DNA of 64,000 bases from the NCBI RefSeq assembly GCF_009923995.1, contig NZ_RFSK01000007.1, forward strand, positions 62,001-126,000, in the 5' to 3' direction. The first letter of the stretch is position 1; every line of letters begins with the position of its first letter. Below are positions 61,314-64,000 of this stretch, in pieces. The DNA is from Janthinobacterium sp. (lineage in GTDB: Bacteria > Pseudomonadota > Gammaproteobacteria > Burkholderiales > Burkholderiaceae_D). Position numbers and translations under genes: made by a program. The notes under the pieces are model-generated. The model saw only the letters and a list, made by a program, of their open reading frames with translations. It had not been told where the DNA came from and made no database searches.

Positions 61314-62084
61314 ATGTCCACCAAACTCGCTGAATTCATCCGCGCCCGGCGCGAAGCCGTCACGCCCGCCATGGCCGGTTTGCCCGGCGGCGGACGGCGG
61401 CGCACGCCCGGCTTGCGGCGCGAAGAGCTGGCGCAGCTGTGCGATGTCAGCCCCACCTGGCTGACGTGGCTGGAGCAGGGGCGGCCCGTGTCCGCATCGG
61501 CCAAGATGCTGGCGCGCCTGGCGCAGGTGCTGCAGCTGAGCGCGGCCGAGCGCGCCTATCTGTTCGAGGTGGCCGACAAGCATGACCCGAGCCACGGGGC
61601 AGGCGAGGGCGATGGGCCTGCTAGAGCCGAGCTGGCCGCCATCGTCGCCGCCGTCGCCGCACCCGCCTACATCCTGGATCGCGCGTGGAATGCGGTCGCG
61701 TGGAATGACGCCGCCGCCGGCTTGTTCACGGGCTGGCTGCATGGCGATGCGGCCACGCCGAACCAGCTGCGTTTTATGTTCCTCGAAGCTGGCGCGCGTG
61801 AGCTGGTCGTCGGCTGGCCCGAACGGGCGCAGCGGCTGGTGGCGGAGTTCCGCGCCGATATCGGCCGCCATGCGGACCAGGCGCCGCTGGCCGGCCTGAT
61901 CGCCGAACTGGCCGGCGCCAGCGCGCCATTTCGCCAATGGTGGGAGGCGCAGCAGGTGCAGGGCCGCGACGGCGGATTGCGCCGCTTCCAGCATCCGCAG
62001 CAAGGCTTGCTGGCATTTCATCAGGTGACCTTGCACCTAGCGCGGCAGCACGAGCTGAAGCTGGTGATGCTGCTGCCCGTATAG
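61314..62084 (+). CDS. XRE-family regulator with MmyB-like ligand domain
   Basis: A 256-residue regulator. The HTH is in residues about 8-75 (LAEFIRARREAVTP, RRRTPGLRREELAQLCDVSPTWLTWLEQGRPVSASAKMLARLAQVLQL). It is followed by a MmyB-like PAS-type ligand domain (AYILDRAWNAVAWNDAAAGLFTGW, FRQWWEAQQV, and HPQQGLLAFHQVTLHLARQHELKLVMLLPV). Such proteins sense small hydrophobic ligands. It is divergent from the methyltransferase with about 104 bases between and is its probable regulator. Confidence 0.88.
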   Translation: MSTKLAEFIRARREAVTPAMAGLPGGGRRRTPGLRREELAQLCDVSPTWLTWLEQGRPVSASAKMLARLAQVLQLSAAERAYLFEVADKHDPSHGAGEGDGPARAELAAIVAAVAAPAYILDRAWNAVAWNDAAAGLFTGWLHGDAATPNQLRFMFLEAGARELVVGWPERAQRLVAEFRADIGRHADQAPLAGLIAELAGASAPFRQWWEAQQVQGRDGGLRRFQHPQQGLLAFHQVTLHLARQHELKLVMLLPV

Positions 62085-62175
62085 TTGCCCCTTTGAAAAT
62101 GTAAAATGGCGGCGCTTGTTATAATCGGGGCGACTGCCTGGCTCCCGCCATGCTGTCCTGGCTCCGGCCGTCGCC

Positions 62176-63093
62176 ATGATGACGGCCCCGCTCTGTCGCC
62201 AGGAGGCTGTCCTGTTACCCCGCAATCCCAACCTGCGCAGCATCTACGTGATGCTGGTCGCCGTCGCCATGTTTTCCCTGATGGACACGGCCATGAAGCT
62301 GCTGTCCGCCCATTATCCGCCCATGCAGGTGACGGCCCTGCGCGCCCTGTCGTCCTTGCCGCTCGTCTGCCTGTACCTGCTGTACCGCGGCGCTTTTACC
62401 AATGTGATGCAGGTGCGCTGGCCGCTGCACCTGCTGCGCGGCGCCCTGGGCGTACTGATGATTACCCTGTTCGCCTACGGCCTGAAGCGCATGTCGCTCG
62501 CCGAGACGTACTCGCTGTTCTTCGTCGCCCCATTGCTGATCACGGTCCTGTCCGTCTTTATCTTGAAGGAGAAGGTTGACTTTGCGCGCTGGTGCGCCAT
62601 CGCCGTGGGCCTGCTGGGCGTGCTGGTGGCGCTGCGTCCGGACGGTTCGGGATTCTTTTCGCTGGCCGGCCTGGCCGTGCTGGGTTCGGCCGCCTGCTAC
62701 GCCATTTCGGCCGTCACGGGCCGCATCCTCAGCCGCACGGATGCCAGCGAAAGCATGGTCTTCTGGCTGATGGTGATGATGGCCATCGGCGGCGTGGCAC
62801 TGTCGGCGCATGAGTGGGTGAGCATCCGCCACGACGACTGGTGGCTGCTGGCAGGCCTGTCCGTCAGCGGTTTCCTGGGACAGTTGGCCATCACGGAGGC
62901 GTTTCGCCATGGCAAGGCATCCAGCGTGGCGCCGTTCGAATACTCGGCCCTGGCGTGGGGCATGGCCCTGGACTGGCTGCTGTGGCGCGCCTTGCCCGAC
63001 CAATACACCCTGATCGGCGCGGCCATCATCATCGGCAGCGGCATTTACCTCGTGCGCCGCGAAGCCGTGCATGCGGAAAGCGAGCATCCCTGA
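62176..63093 (+). CDS. DMT family transporter (EamA)
   Basis: A 305-residue ten-helix transporter with two EamA repeats: IYVMLVAVAMFSLMDTAMKLLSAHYPPMQVTALRALSSLPLV, then GLAVLGSAACYAISAVTGRILSRTDASESMVFWLMVMMAIGG; C-terminal APFEYSALAWGMALDWLLW-x3-P and GAAIIIGSGIYLVRRE. Such carriers export amino acids or other metabolites. The start is tentative: ATG 62176 or the ATG three bases later. It stands downstream of the XRE gene in the same direction. Confidence 0.85.
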   Translation: MMTAPLCRQEAVLLPRNPNLRSIYVMLVAVAMFSLMDTAMKLLSAHYPPMQVTALRALSSLPLVCLYLLYRGAFTNVMQVRWPLHLLRGALGVLMITLFAYGLKRMSLAETYSLFFVAPLLITVLSVFILKEKVDFARWCAIAVGLLGVLVALRPDGSGFFSLAGLAVLGSAACYAISAVTGRILSRTDASESMVFWLMVMMAIGGVALSAHEWVSIRHDDWWLLAGLSVSGFLGQLAITEAFRHGKASSVAPFEYSALAWGMALDWLLWRALPDQYTLIGAAIIIGSGIYLVRREAVHAESEHP

Positions 63094-63156
63094 CGGTGCA
63101 TTGTGGTTTTTCTGGCGTGGCTCATGCCGCGCCGCAACGAAAAGACGCCAAATGGA

Positions 63157-63162
63157 TATAAT
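63157..63162 (+). promoter_or_regulatory. Perfect -10 hexamer next to the lpxC start
   Basis: TATAAT ends six bases before the lpxC ATG, so a transcript from it would start at or very near the start codon (leaderless). The matching -35 region (63134-63139) is poor. Confidence 0.4.
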
Positions 63163-63168
63163 CGACAG

Positions 63169-64000
63169 ATGTTAAAACAACGCACTATCAAACAATTGGT
63201 CCGCACCATCGGTGTCGGTTTGCATTCTGGTACCAAGGTCGAACTGACCCTGCGACCCGCCGCGATCGACACGGGCATCGTGTTTCGCCGCATCGACCTC
63301 GATCCCATCGTGGAGTTTCCCGCCAGCGCCATGGCCGTGGGCGATACGCGCATGGCCTCCGTGCTGATCAAGGACGGCGCCAGGGTTTCTACCGTGGAAC
63401 ATCTGATGTCGGCCGCGGCCGGCATGGGTGTCGATAATATGTATATCGACGTGAATGCGGAAGAAATTCCCATCATGGACGGCTCCGCCTCATCCTTCGT
63501 CTACCTGCTGCAGCAGGCGGGGGTGGAGGAGCAGGAAGCACCGAAGAAATTCATCAAGGTCATCAAACCCGTGGAAGTACGCCACGGCAAGGGCGATGCG
63601 GAGAAATGGGCGCGATTGTCGCCGTACGACGGCTTCAAGCTCGATTTCTTTATCGAATTCAATCATCCGGCCGTCGATGGCACGATGCAGCGCGCTTCCG
63701 TGGACTTCGGCGACGTGTCCTACGTGCACGACGTGGCGCGCGCCCGCACCTTTGGCTTCATGCAGGACGTGGAAAGTTTGCGCGGCATGGGCCTGGCGCG
63801 CGGCGGTTCGCTGGAAAACGCCATCGTCATGGACGAGTACCGCATCCTGAATGCGGACGGCTTGCGCTATGAAGACGAGTTCGTGCGCCACAAGATTCTC
63901 GACGCCATTGGCGACCTGTATCTGGTGGGACACCCCTTGCTGGCCTACTACACGGCGCATAAGTCGGGCCACGCGCTGAACAACCAGCTGCTGCTGGCGC
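63169..64000 (+). CDS. lpxC: UDP-3-O-acyl-N-acetylglucosamine deacetylase LpxC (3' partial)
   Basis: The first 277 codons of LpxC, the committed step of lipid A synthesis, open to the window end. N-terminal [21 protein letters not shown], then [15 protein letters not shown] with the catalytic Glu77 and zinc-binding His78, [16 protein letters not shown], and near the end [18 protein letters not shown] with the other zinc ligands and HKSGH. The catalytic residues visible are intact. It is separated from ftsZ by peroxiredoxin, methyltransferase, XRE and DMT genes. Confidence 0.96.
   Translation, partial: MLKQRTIKQLVRTIGVGLHSGTKVELTLRPAAIDTGIVFRRIDLDPIVEFPASAMAVGDTRMASVLIKDGARVSTVEHLMSAAAGMGVDNMYIDVNAEEIPIMDGSASSFVYLLQQAGVEEQEAPKKFIKVIKPVEVRHGKGDAEKWARLSPYDGFKLDFFIEFNHPAVDGTMQRASVDFGDVSYVHDVARARTFGFMQDVESLRGMGLARGGSLENAIVMDEYRILNADGLRYEDEFVRHKILDAIGDLYLVGHPLLAYYTAHKSGHALNNQLLLA

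Noticed and set aside
1-64000. CRISPR arrays, tRNA genes, prophage or transposase genes
   Set aside because: Looked for throughout and none seen; the repeats present are palindromic intergenic elements, not spaced direct repeats with spacers.

Overview
The window is high-GC betaproteobacterial chromosome, most like Oxalobacteraceae (Janthinobacterium/Massilia/Duganella type). This is judged from gene order (ctaG-DUF2970-ctaE, SURF1-ctaA-ctaB-sco, ftsY-ftsE-ftsX-rpoH, a complete mraZ-to-ftsZ dcw cluster), from protein character and from the intergenic repeats. No phage, integrase, insertion sequence, CRISPR array, tRNA or rRNA was seen. Apart from rnpB the content is protein-coding genes with short gaps.

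Layout. (1) 1-7070: end of an aa3-type cytochrome c oxidase locus: Cox11/CtaG (cut by the window edge), DUF2970, subunit III, a twin-transmembrane protein, SURF1, a cryptic Sco-like protein, CtaA, CtaB, Sco1 and a PerM-type permease. Together these make heme A, deliver copper and assemble the oxidase. (2) 7067-11967: HlyC/CorC-type membrane protein, aromatic-acid MFS transporter, serine hydrolase, NhaR-like regulator. (3) 12083-15888: a Ter-type stress island with DUF475, TerD, AIM24, TerD and a small Pmp3-like membrane protein, carrying two related structured repeats directly after the two terD genes. (4) 15897-24005: patatin-like lipoprotein, ABC ATPase plus a permease fused to a CPBP protease, an ArsR/P450/monooxygenase trio, a lipoprotein with a candidate Fur box, and a small ribbon-helix-helix-like protein. 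(5) 24026-28131: rpoH (promoter overlapping a CIRCE element), ftsX, ftsE, ftsY.

(6) 28286-36366: a CarH/LitR-type MerR-B12 photoreceptor repressor divergent from a tightly overlapping eight-gene operon (flavin oxidoreductase, DUF1365, cyclopropane synthase-like enzyme, chalcone-isomerase-like protein, MFS, DUF3833, SDR, NTF2-like). This is probably a light or singlet-oxygen induced membrane-lipid programme. (7) 36367-41571: an AT-rich gene-free kilobase with an orphan FNR-type box, a general porin, a secreted hypothetical protein, a ThDP enzyme and RNase P RNA. (8) 42042-59641: the dcw division and peptidoglycan cluster preceded by a four-repeat MraZ operator. Most genes abut or overlap, which suggests translational coupling. 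(9) 59814-64000: peroxiredoxin, REP-like hairpins, SAM methyltransferase, XRE regulator, DMT exporter, and lpxC cut by the window end.

The most unusual signals are the structured elements that begin exactly at the stop codons of terD1, terD2 and ftsZ, the Ter island, the CarH operon with its operator-like palindrome, the Sco paralog, and several clear regulatory sites (CIRCE, MraZ repeats, FNR and Fur candidates).
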